A DNA stretch of 43,347 bases. Origin: Brevinema andersonii (lineage in GTDB: Bacteria > Spirochaetota > DYKD01). Where the stretch lies: NCBI GenBank assembly GCA_020722765.1, contig DYKD01000021.1, positions 1-43,347 on the forward strand. The letters are read 5' to 3'. The notes under the pieces are model-generated. The model made no database searches and was not told the DNA's origin. It saw nothing but the letters and a program-made list of their open reading frames with translations. Every line of letters begins with the position of its first letter. Position 1 is the first letter of the stretch. Shown piece by piece: positions 32,662 through 40,417 of this stretch. The position numbers and the translations under genes are program-made.

Positions 32662-33672
32662 ATGATTATTGTAATGTCCCCAAAAGCGAAACGCCAAGAG
32701 CTTGATAAGGTCCTGGCAGAGGTAAAAAGAATCGGTCTTGCGCCTCACGTTTCTATTGGTAAAGAACGTAAGCTTATCTTGGTCATCGGTGACGAGAGAA
32801 AGCTTGATCTTGAAGTGATCAAGGCGTTTTCAGGTGTTGAGGATGTCCATCCTATACTGAAACCATATAAGCAGGCTTCTCGGGAATTTCATCCTGAAGA
32901 CACTATCGTCAAAGTTGATGATGTAAATATCGGAGGTCCGGAAATCATTATAATGGGAGGACCTTGTTCCATTGAATCTGAAAAACAGATTGTTGAAATT
33001 GCCCATAAAGTAAAGGAGAAAGGTGCTCGTATCCTTAGAGGTGGAGCTTTCAAACCTCGCACTTCACCGTATGCATTCCAAGGACTTGGTGAAAAAGGAT
33101 TGAAGTTTCTTAAGAAAGCTAAAAAAGAGACAGGTCTTGTTACGATTTCTGAGGTCATGGATACTTCAGAAGTGGCTCTTGTTGCCAAGTATGTTGATAT
33201 CCTCCAAATTGGAACTCGTAATATGCAGAATTTCAAACTTCTTAAGGCAGTAGGGAAAACGAATAAGCCTGTTTTGCTTAAACGTGGGATGTCGTCATAT
33301 TTTGATGAGTTCCTCATGAGTGCTGAATATATCATGTCAGAAGGGAACCATAATGTGATCCTTTGTGAACGTGGTATTCGTACATTTGTGGAATATACAC
33401 GGAATACTTTGGATTTGAATATTATCCCTGTCTTGAAAATGACAACTCACCTTCCTGTTGTTGTTGATGCAAGTCATGGTACGGGTATAAGAAAAATTGT
33501 GAGACCAATGTCTCGTGCAGCCGTAGCTGCTGGTGCTGATGGTCTGGTTGTTGAAACGCATACACATCCAGAAAAATCATTCTCAGATGCTGCTCAGACA
33601 GTGGATTTGGAAGAATTTGGTCGGATTGTTACGGAATCAAAGGCTATCGCAAAGGTTATTGGTCGATATTAG
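32662..33672 (+). CDS. aroF: 3-deoxy-7-phosphoheptulonate (DAHP) synthase, type I-beta with regulatory domain
   Basis: 336 residues. An N-terminal ~70-residue ferredoxin-like domain (MIIVMSPKAKRQELDKVLAE...) is fused to a (beta/alpha)8 barrel, the Thermotoga-type arrangement in which the small domain gives feedback inhibition by Tyr or Phe. The barrel shows MGGPCSIES with the metal-binding Cys, RGGAFKPRTSPYAFQG for phosphoenolpyruvate, QIGTRNMQNF, LLKRGM, and the ligands in DASHGTG and VETHTHPEKSFSDAAQ. It makes the first step of aromatic amino acid synthesis. It has its own promoter, and two tRNA-Arg genes follow 15 bp after its stop on the same strand, so the three may share a transcript. 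Confidence 0.96.
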   Translation: MIIVMSPKAKRQELDKVLAEVKRIGLAPHVSIGKERKLILVIGDERKLDLEVIKAFSGVEDVHPILKPYKQASREFHPEDTIVKVDDVNIGGPEIIIMGGPCSIESEKQIVEIAHKVKEKGARILRGGAFKPRTSPYAFQGLGEKGLKFLKKAKKETGLVTISEVMDTSEVALVAKYVDILQIGTRNMQNFKLLKAVGKTNKPVLLKRGMSSYFDEFLMSAEYIMSEGNHNVILCERGIRTFVEYTRNTLDLNIIPVLKMTTHLPVVVDASHGTGIRKIVRPMSRAAVAAGADGLVVETHTHPEKSFSDAAQTVDLEEFGRIVTESKAIAKVIGRY

Positions 33673-33687
33673 TTTTAGGATTTTTTT

Positions 33688-33761
33688 GCGCCCATAGCTC
33701 AGCTGGATAGAGCGTCAGGTTGCGGACCTGAAGGTCGGGAGTTCGAATCTCTCTGGGCGCA
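33688..33761 (+). tRNA. tRNA-Arg (anticodon GCG)
   Basis: A 74-nt cloverleaf: acceptor GCGCCCA/TGGGCGC, D-arm with the Arg identity base A20, anticodon stem TCAGG/CCTGA around loop TTGCGGA, T-stem GGGAG/CTCTC with one G-U, discriminator A, no encoded CCA. The anticodon is GCG, which reads CGC and CGU directly, rather than the inosine-type ACG of most bacteria. Confidence 0.93.
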
Positions 33762-33787
33762 CATGTAAGTCGGCTAACCGGCTGTTT

Positions 33788-33814
33788 AGGCGACTACTGG
33801 TCGCCTATTTTTTT
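33788..33814 (+). terminator. Rho-independent terminator between the two tRNA-Arg genes
   Basis: AGGCGAC (33788-33794) pairs with GTCGCCT (33800-33806), loop TACTG, then ATTTTTTT (33807-33814). The T-run ends at the first base before the next tRNA, so that tRNA can only be made by readthrough or from a promoter I cannot see. Confidence 0.85.
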
Positions 33815-33888
33815 GCGCCCGTAGCTCAATTGGATAGAGTGTTGGCCTCCGAAGCCAGAGGTTGTGAGTTCGATTCTCGCCGGGCGCA
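33815..33888 (+). tRNA. tRNA-Arg (anticodon CCG)
   Basis: A 74-nt cloverleaf closely alike to the upstream tRNA (GCGCCC, GTAGCTCA, GGATAGAG shared). Anticodon stem TTGGC/GCCAG around loop CTCCGAA gives CCG, which reads CGG. Discriminator A, no encoded CCA. It starts directly after a T7 run, as does the first tRNA. Confidence 0.93.
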
Positions 33889-33909
33889 ATATTCTTCTGA
33901 AATTGATTT

Positions 33910-33926
33910 TTAACCATATCTTAACA
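33910..33926 (+). promoter_or_regulatory. Putative Pho box before phoB
   Basis: Two direct hexamers, TTAACC (33910-33915) and TTAACA (33921-33926), 11 bp apart. TTAACA-type repeats with this period are the known binding sites of PhoP/PhoB-type regulators in other bacteria. A TATAAT box lies at 33972-33977. Autoregulation of phoBR is implied but not shown. Confidence 0.55.
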
Positions 33927-33971
33927 ATCCATGCTTTACTTAATAAACATTTGATTTATTTTATTTTTTTT

Positions 33972-33977
33972 TATAAT
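33972..33977 (+). promoter_or_regulatory. -10 box of phoBR
   Basis: TATAAT in a T-rich stretch, 20 bases before the phoB ATG. The best -35 (TTGATT, 33951-33956) is only 15 bp away, so the promoter probably needs an activator. Confidence 0.45.
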
Positions 33978-33997
33978 TTTTTTAATATGAGGTCTTA

Positions 33998-34675
33998 ATG
34001 AAAGAACTTATTGCTGTTTTGGATGATGAACCCGATTTATTGGAATTGATTTCTGTTAATCTTAAAAAGAACGGTTACAGAAGCAAAGAATTCGATAATG
34101 TCAAAAGTTTTTATTCCTTTTTACGTTCAGAGAAGCCAGACCTTCTTATTTTAGATCTCATGTTACCTGACTCTGATGGTATGGAAGTCTGTAAATATCT
34201 TAAAAAAGATGAAAAATACGCCTCTATTCCCATTATTATGCTTACTGCCAAAAAATCTGAAGTTGATAAAGTCTTAGGTCTGGAGCTTGGTGCTGATGAT
34301 TATATCACAAAACCGTTTTCTGTTGCTGAGCTTCTTGCCCGTATTAAGGCTGTTCTTAGAAGGCGGTCAGCCAGTCCTTCCGGTCCCTTCATAAATATTG
34401 ATGATATTATCACGATTGACCTTCAGAAACATGATGTAAAGGTGAATAAGAAGACTGTTGAACTGACTTTGACTGAATTTAAAATTTTGGAATTGTTGTC
34501 CTCTTCCCGTGGCCAGGTTTTTTCCAGAGAACAATTGTTGGATAATGTTTGGGGGCTTGATGTTGCTGTTAATGATAGGACTGTGGATGTCCATATAAAG
34601 AATCTGAGGGATAAACTGGGATCGGCTGCTTCTTTGATAAAGAATATTAGAGGAATCGGTTATAAGATGAAATAG
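33998..34675 (+). CDS. phoB: Response regulator PhoB, OmpR family
   Basis: 225 residues. Receiver domain (1-120) with acidic pair Asp9-Asp10, phospho-acceptor Asp53 in LLILDLMLPDSDG, Thr83 region MLTAKK and Lys105 in DYITKPF. A winged-helix DNA-binding domain follows (about 130-225), with LTLTEFKILELLSSSRGQVF, the RTVDVHIKNLRDKL recognition helix and the RGIGYK wing. This is the PhoB/OmpR plan; the phoR, porin and pst neighbours make the phosphate role likely. SD TGAGG lies 8 bp before the ATG. A TTAAC repeat upstream suggests that it regulates itself. Confidence 0.95.
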   Translation: MKELIAVLDDEPDLLELISVNLKKNGYRSKEFDNVKSFYSFLRSEKPDLLILDLMLPDSDGMEVCKYLKKDEKYASIPIIMLTAKKSEVDKVLGLELGADDYITKPFSVAELLARIKAVLRRRSASPSGPFINIDDIITIDLQKHDVKVNKKTVELTLTEFKILELLSSSRGQVFSREQLLDNVWGLDVAVNDRTVDVHIKNLRDKLGSAASLIKNIRGIGYKMK

Positions 34676-34683
34676 GCGGAGTT

Positions 34684-36441
34684 ATGAAAAGATTGTTTGT
34701 CTCTAATTTTTTTCTGAAAGTTTTTTTGGGATACCTCTTGATTACGTTGACTCTTTCAGGGCTTGTTTTTTTTGCCACAACTCGAATTATCAGACATAAT
34801 TATATAGCTTCCATGCAGAGCAAATTGCTGGATATTTCCAGATCCACGAGAGATTCAATCGCTTCTGGATTGATATCAGGAAAAATTGAACCCATCAACA
34901 GGAATCTCTTTGACCTATCCAAGGAATTACACATTCGGTTTACTATCATCAATCCTGATGGAAATGTACTGATAGATTCAGAAACAGATCCTATTAAAAT
35001 GGAAAACCATAAATTTAGAAAGGAAGTAATGGAAGCCTTTTCTGGTGAATATGGGACAGCTATCAGGTACAGTGCTACTGAAAAAAAGGATATGCTGTAT
35101 GTTGCTATTCCTGTCATGATCAATAACAGGATAATCGCTGTTTTTCGTTCTAGCATGTATTTAAGGGAAATTCAAGGGGTGTTGAATGATCTCTTTTTTA
35201 GTATTGTGCGTATTACTCTTTTCATCATTTTGATTGGATCTATTGCTATAGTCCTTTTTGCTAAAAATATTACTGATCCGATTCGTGAGTTGTCAAAGTT
35301 GTCTCAAAAAGTGGCAGATGGTGATTTTTCTGTCCGGTCATATACAGATTCAAAGGATCCAGAAATATTGGATCTCTTAGAGACCTTTAACCAGATGACT
35401 TCCAGGATTCAGTCGCTTTTTACCGAAATATCCCTTCGTAAGGAAGAATTGGACGTCATTATCTTGTCCATGAAGGATGGGCTTCTTGTTTTGGATTCTG
35501 ATGACAGAATTGTCTTGTTTAACCCTTCTTTTGCAAAAATCATTGGTCATGATTTGAATGTTGGTGTCAATTATTGGGAGTTGATTCGTATCCCTGCTTT
35601 TTTTGATTTGGTTGAGAAGGTCAGGAACGGTCTTGTCAATTCGACCTCTGAAATATCCTTAAATGAAAAAACCTATGTCTGTACTTCCATTAATCTCGAA
35701 CAGAAAAAACAGGTCTTGTATATTTTTTATGATATCACTGAATCAAAAAGGTTTGAAAACATAAAAAAGGATTTTATTGCCAATGTCTCTCATGAATTAA
35801 GGACTCCTTTGACCGCTATCATGGGGTTTGCGGAAACACTTCAACAGGATGAGAGTAATCCTGAAAAATCCCATTATTTGGAAATCATAAAAAGGCATAC
35901 AGACCGTTTGGTCAAGATTGTGGAAGATATCCTTATCCTCTCACAGTTAGAAAGTGATAGGATGGAACTAAACTTTTCTACTGTCAATCTAAAAAGTCTT
36001 TTTCAGGATCTTCAATTGCTTTTTCAGCCTCGCTTGAATGAAAAACGTTTAAGTTTGACAATAAATATTGGAGCTGATTGTCCATCCATTAAGGCAGACG
36101 CTTTCAGGTTGGAACAGGTCTTTCAGAACCTTTTAGATAATGCACTGAAATATACTGATAAAGGGGAAATTACGGTTTCTGCTGCAGTTAATGACTCAGA
36201 AATAGTGGTTTCTATAAAAGATACTGGCATTGGTATCCCAGAAACTGCTATACCTAGACTTTTTGAACGTTTTTATGTCGTTGATAAGTCAAGATCACGT
36301 CAGACTGGTGGAACAGGACTAGGTCTTTCTATTGTAAAACACATTATTCTTCAACATAATGGTCGTATTGAAGTCAAAAGTCAGGTTGGATACGGAACCG
36401 TGTTTTCTGTCTTTTTACCCTTCTCACAAGCATCTTCTTAA
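34684..36441 (+). CDS. phoR: Phosphate sensor histidine kinase PhoR
   Basis: 585 residues: membrane helix 1 (about 10-32), an extracytoplasmic sensor part (~130 residues), membrane helix 2 (about 175-198), HAMP, a PAS domain (about 250-345), HisKA with phospho-acceptor His370 in NVSHELRTPLTAIMGF, and HATPase with NLLDNALKYT, KDTGIGIP and GTGLGLSIVKH. It would phosphorylate PhoB when phosphate is low; in enterobacteria PhoR reads the PstSCAB-PhoU state rather than phosphate itself. Gene spacing to phoB is 8 bp. The stop codon lies within the first of three phased TTAAC repeats that should control the next operon. Confidence 0.94.
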   Translation: MKRLFVSNFFLKVFLGYLLITLTLSGLVFFATTRIIRHNYIASMQSKLLDISRSTRDSIASGLISGKIEPINRNLFDLSKELHIRFTIINPDGNVLIDSETDPIKMENHKFRKEVMEAFSGEYGTAIRYSATEKKDMLYVAIPVMINNRIIAVFRSSMYLREIQGVLNDLFFSIVRITLFIILIGSIAIVLFAKNITDPIRELSKLSQKVADGDFSVRSYTDSKDPEILDLLETFNQMTSRIQSLFTEISLRKEELDVIILSMKDGLLVLDSDDRIVLFNPSFAKIIGHDLNVGVNYWELIRIPAFFDLVEKVRNGLVNSTSEISLNEKTYVCTSINLEQKKQVLYIFYDITESKRFENIKKDFIANVSHELRTPLTAIMGFAETLQQDESNPEKSHYLEIIKRHTDRLVKIVEDILILSQLESDRMELNFSTVNLKSLFQDLQLLFQPRLNEKRLSLTINIGADCPSIKADAFRLEQVFQNLLDNALKYTDKGEITVSAAVNDSEIVVSIKDTGIGIPETAIPRLFERFYVVDKSRSRQTGGTGLGLSIVKHIILQHNGRIEVKSQVGYGTVFSVFLPFSQASS

Positions 36442-36465
36442 CCGATTCTTAACAATCCCTTAACA
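36438..36465 (+). promoter_or_regulatory. Putative Pho box before the porin-pst operon
   Basis: Three direct hexamers at an exact 11-bp period: TTAACC (36438-36443), TTAACA (36449-36454), TTAACA (36460-36465). The first overlaps the phoR stop codon. This is the arrangement of PhoP/PhoB-type tandem sites in other phyla. Binding by the PhoB coded here is inference. Confidence 0.65.
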
Positions 36466-36524
36466 ATAAATCCTTTTTTCAGGTTATTTTTATCTAACAA
36501 ATATTCAATATGGATGTTTCCCTG

Positions 36525-36563
36525 TTAACATAAAATTTATTTTTCGTAAATAACCCCTTAACA
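36525..36563 (+). promoter_or_regulatory. Two further TTAACA half-sites before the porin gene
   Basis: TTAACA at 36525-36530 and 36558-36563, 33 bp (three turns of 11) apart, in an AT-rich stretch. They may extend the upstream Pho box. No -10 box nearby is clear enough to place the start. Confidence 0.35.
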
Positions 36564-36581
36564 CAAGATGTGTTTATTTCA

Positions 36582-36599
36582 TTCGTTCGGTTGAACGAA
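36582..36599 (+). promoter_or_regulatory. Hairpin in the porin leader
   Basis: TTCGTTC (36582-36588) pairs with GAACGAA (36593-36599), loop GGTT, about 14 bp before the SD AGGAGG. It may be an mRNA stability element or an operator. Confidence 0.45.
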
Positions 36600-36626
36600 A
36601 TTTAAATTTTTTAGGAGGTCTTTCAA

Positions 36627-37703
36627 ATGAAGAGAAATCTTCGTCTCGCTCTCGCTGCCTGCTTAGCAGGTGTTTTCATGTTAGGTGCTTCAAGCGTTTT
36701 CGCTGTGGACACCAAAATCAGTGCTGAAGTCTGGGCTCGGTATAATGCCCAATTACAACCAGACAAATCTACGGCAGAAGCAACCAATGTGTTGAAACAG
36801 AATGGCTTCTCAATCCAACGTGGTTATGTCACATTGAATCCTAAGTTCAATGATGAAATGGCTTTCCGCTTCACTTTTGACTTGCATGATGTTAGTTCCC
36901 TTTATCTGAAGTATGCCTATTTCCAGTACACTCTCCCTACAATGCCTGACCTGACAATGTATGCTGGTCTCATCAAGACATATTTCGGTACTCTCGATTC
37001 TTGGTCTTATGTAACTATTGACAAGGATTTGTCAGATATCGCTGGTGTTTCCAGTGCTGATCAAGGCGTTTCAGCTTACTATTATCTGCCAAGTGGTCTC
37101 GGTAACTGTGCTTTTGAAATCATGAATGGTGAAGGCTATAAGAAAAAATCTTCATACAATACTACTAACGTTCATCCTGCTTATGTTGCCAATCTCTCAC
37201 TCACTCCAATGGCTGGTCTTACTGTTGGTGGTGCTGTCAAGTACCAATATGAAGGTTCACTCGGAAAGGAAATACAGAAGACTTTTTACAACGCTAACCT
37301 GAAGTATGTGATGGGACCTTCTGAACTTTGGCTTCAGTATGTATCTATTGAAGCACAGAAGGATCATGCAGTTGATAGCTATTTGCTAAGTGCATACTAC
37401 ATGGGTATGTTTGTATTCAATATGAAGTCTGTTGAAGGGCTTCCTCCCATGGAACTGATTCTCAGAGGTGATTTTAAGGATCCAAAGGCAGGTACTGTAA
37501 CTTATGATTCTACAACACGTGCAACAATAGTAGCCACTATAGGTATGAATTATAATATCACTAAAGGTGTCACTTTCCAGCTCAATTATACTCGCGAGAT
37601 GCCAGAATCCCTTCTTTCTGTAGATACACCTGAAAACAGCTACAAGATTTCTGATAAGCTTGCAGCCCAGCTCAAGATCTCTTTCAGCGCAAAAGCCAAG
37701 TAA
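36627..37703 (+). CDS. Outer-membrane porin, OprO/OprP-like, of the Pho locus
   Basis: 358 residues with signal peptide (MKRNLRLALAACLAGVFMLGASSVFA). The mature part is beta-rich with alternating residues and patterns such as GFSIQRGYVTLNPKFND, FQYTLPTMPDLTMYAGLIK and FQLNYTREMP, in the style of the phosphate-selective porin family (about 16 strands). No hydrophobic helix is seen. The place between phoBR and pstS suggests a phosphate-uptake channel, but anion selectivity cannot be judged from sequence alone and the C-terminus (KISFSAKAK) does not end in the usual Phe. SD AGGAGG lies upstream. A more general porin is the alternative. Confidence 0.78.
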   Translation: MKRNLRLALAACLAGVFMLGASSVFAVDTKISAEVWARYNAQLQPDKSTAEATNVLKQNGFSIQRGYVTLNPKFNDEMAFRFTFDLHDVSSLYLKYAYFQYTLPTMPDLTMYAGLIKTYFGTLDSWSYVTIDKDLSDIAGVSSADQGVSAYYYLPSGLGNCAFEIMNGEGYKKKSSYNTTNVHPAYVANLSLTPMAGLTVGGAVKYQYEGSLGKEIQKTFYNANLKYVMGPSELWLQYVSIEAQKDHAVDSYLLSAYYMGMFVFNMKSVEGLPPMELILRGDFKDPKAGTVTYDSTTRATIVATIGMNYNITKGVTFQLNYTREMPESLLSVDTPENSYKISDKLAAQLKISFSAKAK

Positions 37704-37727
37704 GTAAAACTTTTAGGAGGTTTTATA

Positions 37728-38570
37728 ATGATGAATTTGAAGAAAATTCTTTTCGTAATGACAGCCATTATGGCTGTAACAGCTATCGGTCTCACACCTG
37801 CTTCTGCCCGTGGTAATAAGAATGCGAACAAGATCACTATCGCTGGTTCAACAACTGTTCTCCCTATCAGCCAGAAAGCTGCAGAAGTTTTCATGCAGAA
37901 TAATCCTGGAATCAACGTCTCTGTCCGCGGTGGTGGTTCTTCCATAGGTATCGCTGGAGTCATCGACAACACGATTAACATCGGTGATGCTTCCAGAAAG
38001 ATTAAAAATAAAGAAGTATCCAAAGCTAAAGCAAATGGAAGAAATGTTCAGGAATTTCCTATTGCTAAAGATGGTCTTGCAATAATTGTAAACTTGGAAA
38101 ATGGTGTAAATGAACTTTCTGTCAAACAGATTGCTGATATCTTCACTGGTAAGATTGATAACTGGAGTCAGGTCGGTGGAGCTAATCTGCCAATCGTTCC
38201 TATTTCCAGAGATACATCTTCAGGTACTTTTGAAACATTTATTACCCTTGTTCTCAAAGGTGGTAAAGTAAAAGAAGGAGCACTCATGCTTGCCGCTAAC
38301 AGTGCTGTGGAATCTGCTGTTTCAACAACTCCTGGAGCTATCGGTTATATCGGAGTTGGTTTTATTTCTGATAAAATCAAAGTTCTCAGCGTTGAAGGGG
38401 TCATGGCTTCTGCGGAATCAGTAAAAAATGGTTCCTATAAGTTGAATCGTTACCTTTATATGTACACTCCAGGTGTGCCTACTGGTAATACAAAGAAATT
38501 CCTTGATTTTGTCCTCTCTCCTGAAGGTCAGAAGATTGTTGATGAAGTAGGTTACGTTTCTGTCAAATAG
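37728..38570 (+). CDS. pstS: Phosphate ABC transporter substrate-binding protein PstS
   Basis: 280 residues, with signal peptide (VMTAIMAVTAIGLTPASARG). Phosphate-binding blocks are ITIAGSTTVLPISQKAAEVF, RGGGSSIGIAG, IGDASRKIK, ISRDTSSGTFETF and TPGAIGYIGVG, all PstS_like family marks. It binds phosphate in the periplasm and hands it to PstC-PstA. No lipobox Cys is seen, so it may be soluble. ATG 37728 and 37731 are adjacent, and AGGAGG lies seven bases before the first. A strong inverted repeat just after the gene should let pstS mRNA outnumber the permease part. Confidence 0.95.
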   Translation: MMNLKKILFVMTAIMAVTAIGLTPASARGNKNANKITIAGSTTVLPISQKAAEVFMQNNPGINVSVRGGGSSIGIAGVIDNTINIGDASRKIKNKEVSKAKANGRNVQEFPIAKDGLAIIVNLENGVNELSVKQIADIFTGKIDNWSQVGGANLPIVPISRDTSSGTFETFITLVLKGGKVKEGALMLAANSAVESAVSTTPGAIGYIGVGFISDKIKVLSVEGVMASAESVKNGSYKLNRYLYMYTPGVPTGNTKKFLDFVLSPEGQKIVDEVGYVSVK

Positions 38571-38607
38571 TAATAGGGTTCACAAATCGCCTTGAGCGTT
38601 GTTTTAT

Positions 38608-38648
38608 GTCCTGTCCGGATTTAAGTCTGGACAGGACCGCTCTTTTTA
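38608..38648 (+). terminator. Partial terminator/stabilising hairpin between pstS and pstC
   Basis: A 12-bp stem with one G-U pair: 38608-38619 with 38626-38637, loop TTTAAG (core GTCCTGTCC / GGACAGGAC), then CGC and the T-rich tract TCTTTTTA (38641-38648). It is imperfect as a terminator, so some RNA should pass to pstC; this would set PstS above the permease. Confidence 0.78.
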
Positions 38649-38659
38649 TTGGAGTTCTC

Positions 38660-39547
38660 ATGAAATTAAGTGTCAAATCACTCTGGGATGGCATCTTTTA
38701 TGGCATTGCTCTCTTCTCTGCGCTTACTGCAGTACTTTTCCTGTTCGGTATAATCATAAGTCTTTTTATTGAAGGCGCTGGAATTTTCAAGGAAGTGGGT
38801 ATTTTCAAATTTATTTTTGGTACTGCTTGGTATCCAACCTATGACCCAGCTGAATTTGGTATTTTGCCTCTCATATATGGATCTGCTATAGTTACTGTGA
38901 TTGCTCTGATTTTTGCAGTACCTCTTGGCTTGGGTGTTGCTGTTTATATATCGGAAATTGCTGGCCCGAAACAGAAAGAATTCCTTAAACCTTTTATAGA
39001 ACTCCTTGCAGGCATTCCTTCAGTTATTTATGGCTTGTTTGGTATGGCTTTTTTGGCTCCTTTCTTACAACATTTGTTCGGTCTTCCCAACGGTCTTAAT
39101 GCTTTTACAGCAGGAATTATTCTTGGTGTTATGGTCATTCCTATCATTTCAAGTATTTCAGAGGATGCTATAAACTCCGTCCCACGGACCCTTCGTGAAG
39201 CGTCCTATTCCTTAGGTGCTAATACTTGGGAAACGATTGTTCGTGTTGTACTGCCTAGTGCCCGTTCTGGTATTGTTGCAGGCATTATTCTTGGCTTTGG
39301 ACGTGCTGTCGGTGAGACCATGGTCGTTTTGATGGTTGCTGGAAATTCCGCTCTGATTTCCACTTCAATTTTTCAGCCTGTCAGACCAATGCCGTCTGCC
39401 ATAGCTTCAGAAATGGCAGAAACAGCCTTCCAGAGTTCCCATTTTCAAGCTCTCTTCGGTATCGCTATTGTCCTTTTTATTATGACGTTCATTACGAATA
39501 TCATTACCGAATTTGTAAAAAGCAGATATAAAAAGGCTCTCACATGA
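38660..39547 (+). CDS. pstC: Phosphate ABC transporter permease PstC
   Basis: 295 residues, from ATG 38660. An upstream in-frame ATG at 38606 lies in the hairpin and would add residues with no homology, so the start with SD TGGAG is used. Six membrane helices and the permease loop EASYSLGANTWETIVRVVLP with the EAA-type motif that docks PstB. The block ELLAGIPSVIYGLFGMAFL is typical of PstC. It forms a channel with PstA in the inner membrane. pstA follows 6 bp after the stop. Confidence 0.94.
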   Translation: MKLSVKSLWDGIFYGIALFSALTAVLFLFGIIISLFIEGAGIFKEVGIFKFIFGTAWYPTYDPAEFGILPLIYGSAIVTVIALIFAVPLGLGVAVYISEIAGPKQKEFLKPFIELLAGIPSVIYGLFGMAFLAPFLQHLFGLPNGLNAFTAGIILGVMVIPIISSISEDAINSVPRTLREASYSLGANTWETIVRVVLPSARSGIVAGIILGFGRAVGETMVVLMVAGNSALISTSIFQPVRPMPSAIASEMAETAFQSSHFQALFGIAIVLFIMTFITNIITEFVKSRYKKALT

Positions 39548-39553
39548 GGATGT

Positions 39554-40417
39554 ATGATGAAAACTGATTCACGTTCCATAAAGAGTTTCCTCGGACTTTC
39601 GTTCCTGAAAATCTCGATTTTTATCAGCATTTTTTTCTTATTGGTATTTTTAATCCTTATTTTTGCTAAAGGCGGGAAAGTTCTTTCTTGGTCTTTTCTT
39701 TCGGAATTCCCAAAAAACGGAATGACTCAAGGTGGAATTTTCCCGGCCATTGTTGGTACCTTTTGGCTTACCATTATGTCTGTGCTTATCGCTTTTCCTC
39801 TTGGTGTCATGTCTGCTGTATTCCTTACAGAATACGCTAAACCGCTTTGGCTTGTTAAAGTTGTCAATACTGCCATCAATACCCTTGCCGGTGTACCATC
39901 AATTGTCTTTGGTCTTTTTGGTCTTGCAATTTTTGTCAATGCTCTGGACTTTGGTCCATCCCTGATTTCTGGATCGCTCACACTTTCAATTCTGATTTTA
40001 CCTATAATCATCAATTCCACAGTAGAAGCGATCAAGGTTGTACCAAAAGAATTCAGGGAGGCCTCTTTTGCTCTTGGTGCTTCAAAACGTGAAACCATCT
40101 GGAAAGTGGTCTTGCCCGCAGCTCTTCCAAGTATTCTTACAGGTGCTATCATCAGTGTTGGTAGGGCTGCTGGTGAAACAGCTCCGATTCTCTTTACATG
40201 CGCAACTTTTTATTCTCTTCAACTCCCGACAAGCATCTGGGATGAAGTAATGGCCATGCCGTATCATATTTATGCTCTTATGACGGAAGGCACTGCCCGT
40301 GAGTTCCAGGTTCCTATTGCTTATGGGACTGCGATTGTTTTGCTTGTTCTTGTCATCTCAGTCAATCTCATTGCTATCCTCATCAGATATAATATCAGAA
40401 GGAAAAGAAAATGGTAG
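39554..40417 (+). CDS. pstA: Phosphate ABC transporter permease PstA
   Basis: 287 residues with six membrane helices. The block [20 protein letters not shown] followed by [13 protein letters not shown] is the EAA loop that docks the ATPase, and [20 protein letters not shown] is the paired permease motif. It makes the channel with PstC. SD GAGGA fits ATG 39557 (spacer 6) better than 39554 (spacer 3), so the start may be one codon later. It overlaps pstB by 7 bp, which couples the two. Confidence 0.94.
   Translation: MMKTDSRSIKSFLGLSFLKISIFISIFFLLVFLILIFAKGGKVLSWSFLSEFPKNGMTQGGIFPAIVGTFWLTIMSVLIAFPLGVMSAVFLTEYAKPLWLVKVVNTAINTLAGVPSIVFGLFGLAIFVNALDFGPSLISGSLTLSILILPIIINSTVEAIKVVPKEFREASFALGASKRETIWKVVLPAALPSILTGAIISVGRAAGETAPILFTCATFYSLQLPTSIWDEVMAMPYHIYALMTEGTAREFQVPIAYGTAIVLLVLVISVNLIAILIRYNIRRKRKW

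Noticed and set aside
32889-33335. 148-residue minus-strand frame inside DAHP synthase
   Set aside because: It is the mirror frame of a clearly real gene and has no motif or SD. The many other long mirror frames in the window (for example 16689-17402 in bamA) were rejected for the same reason.
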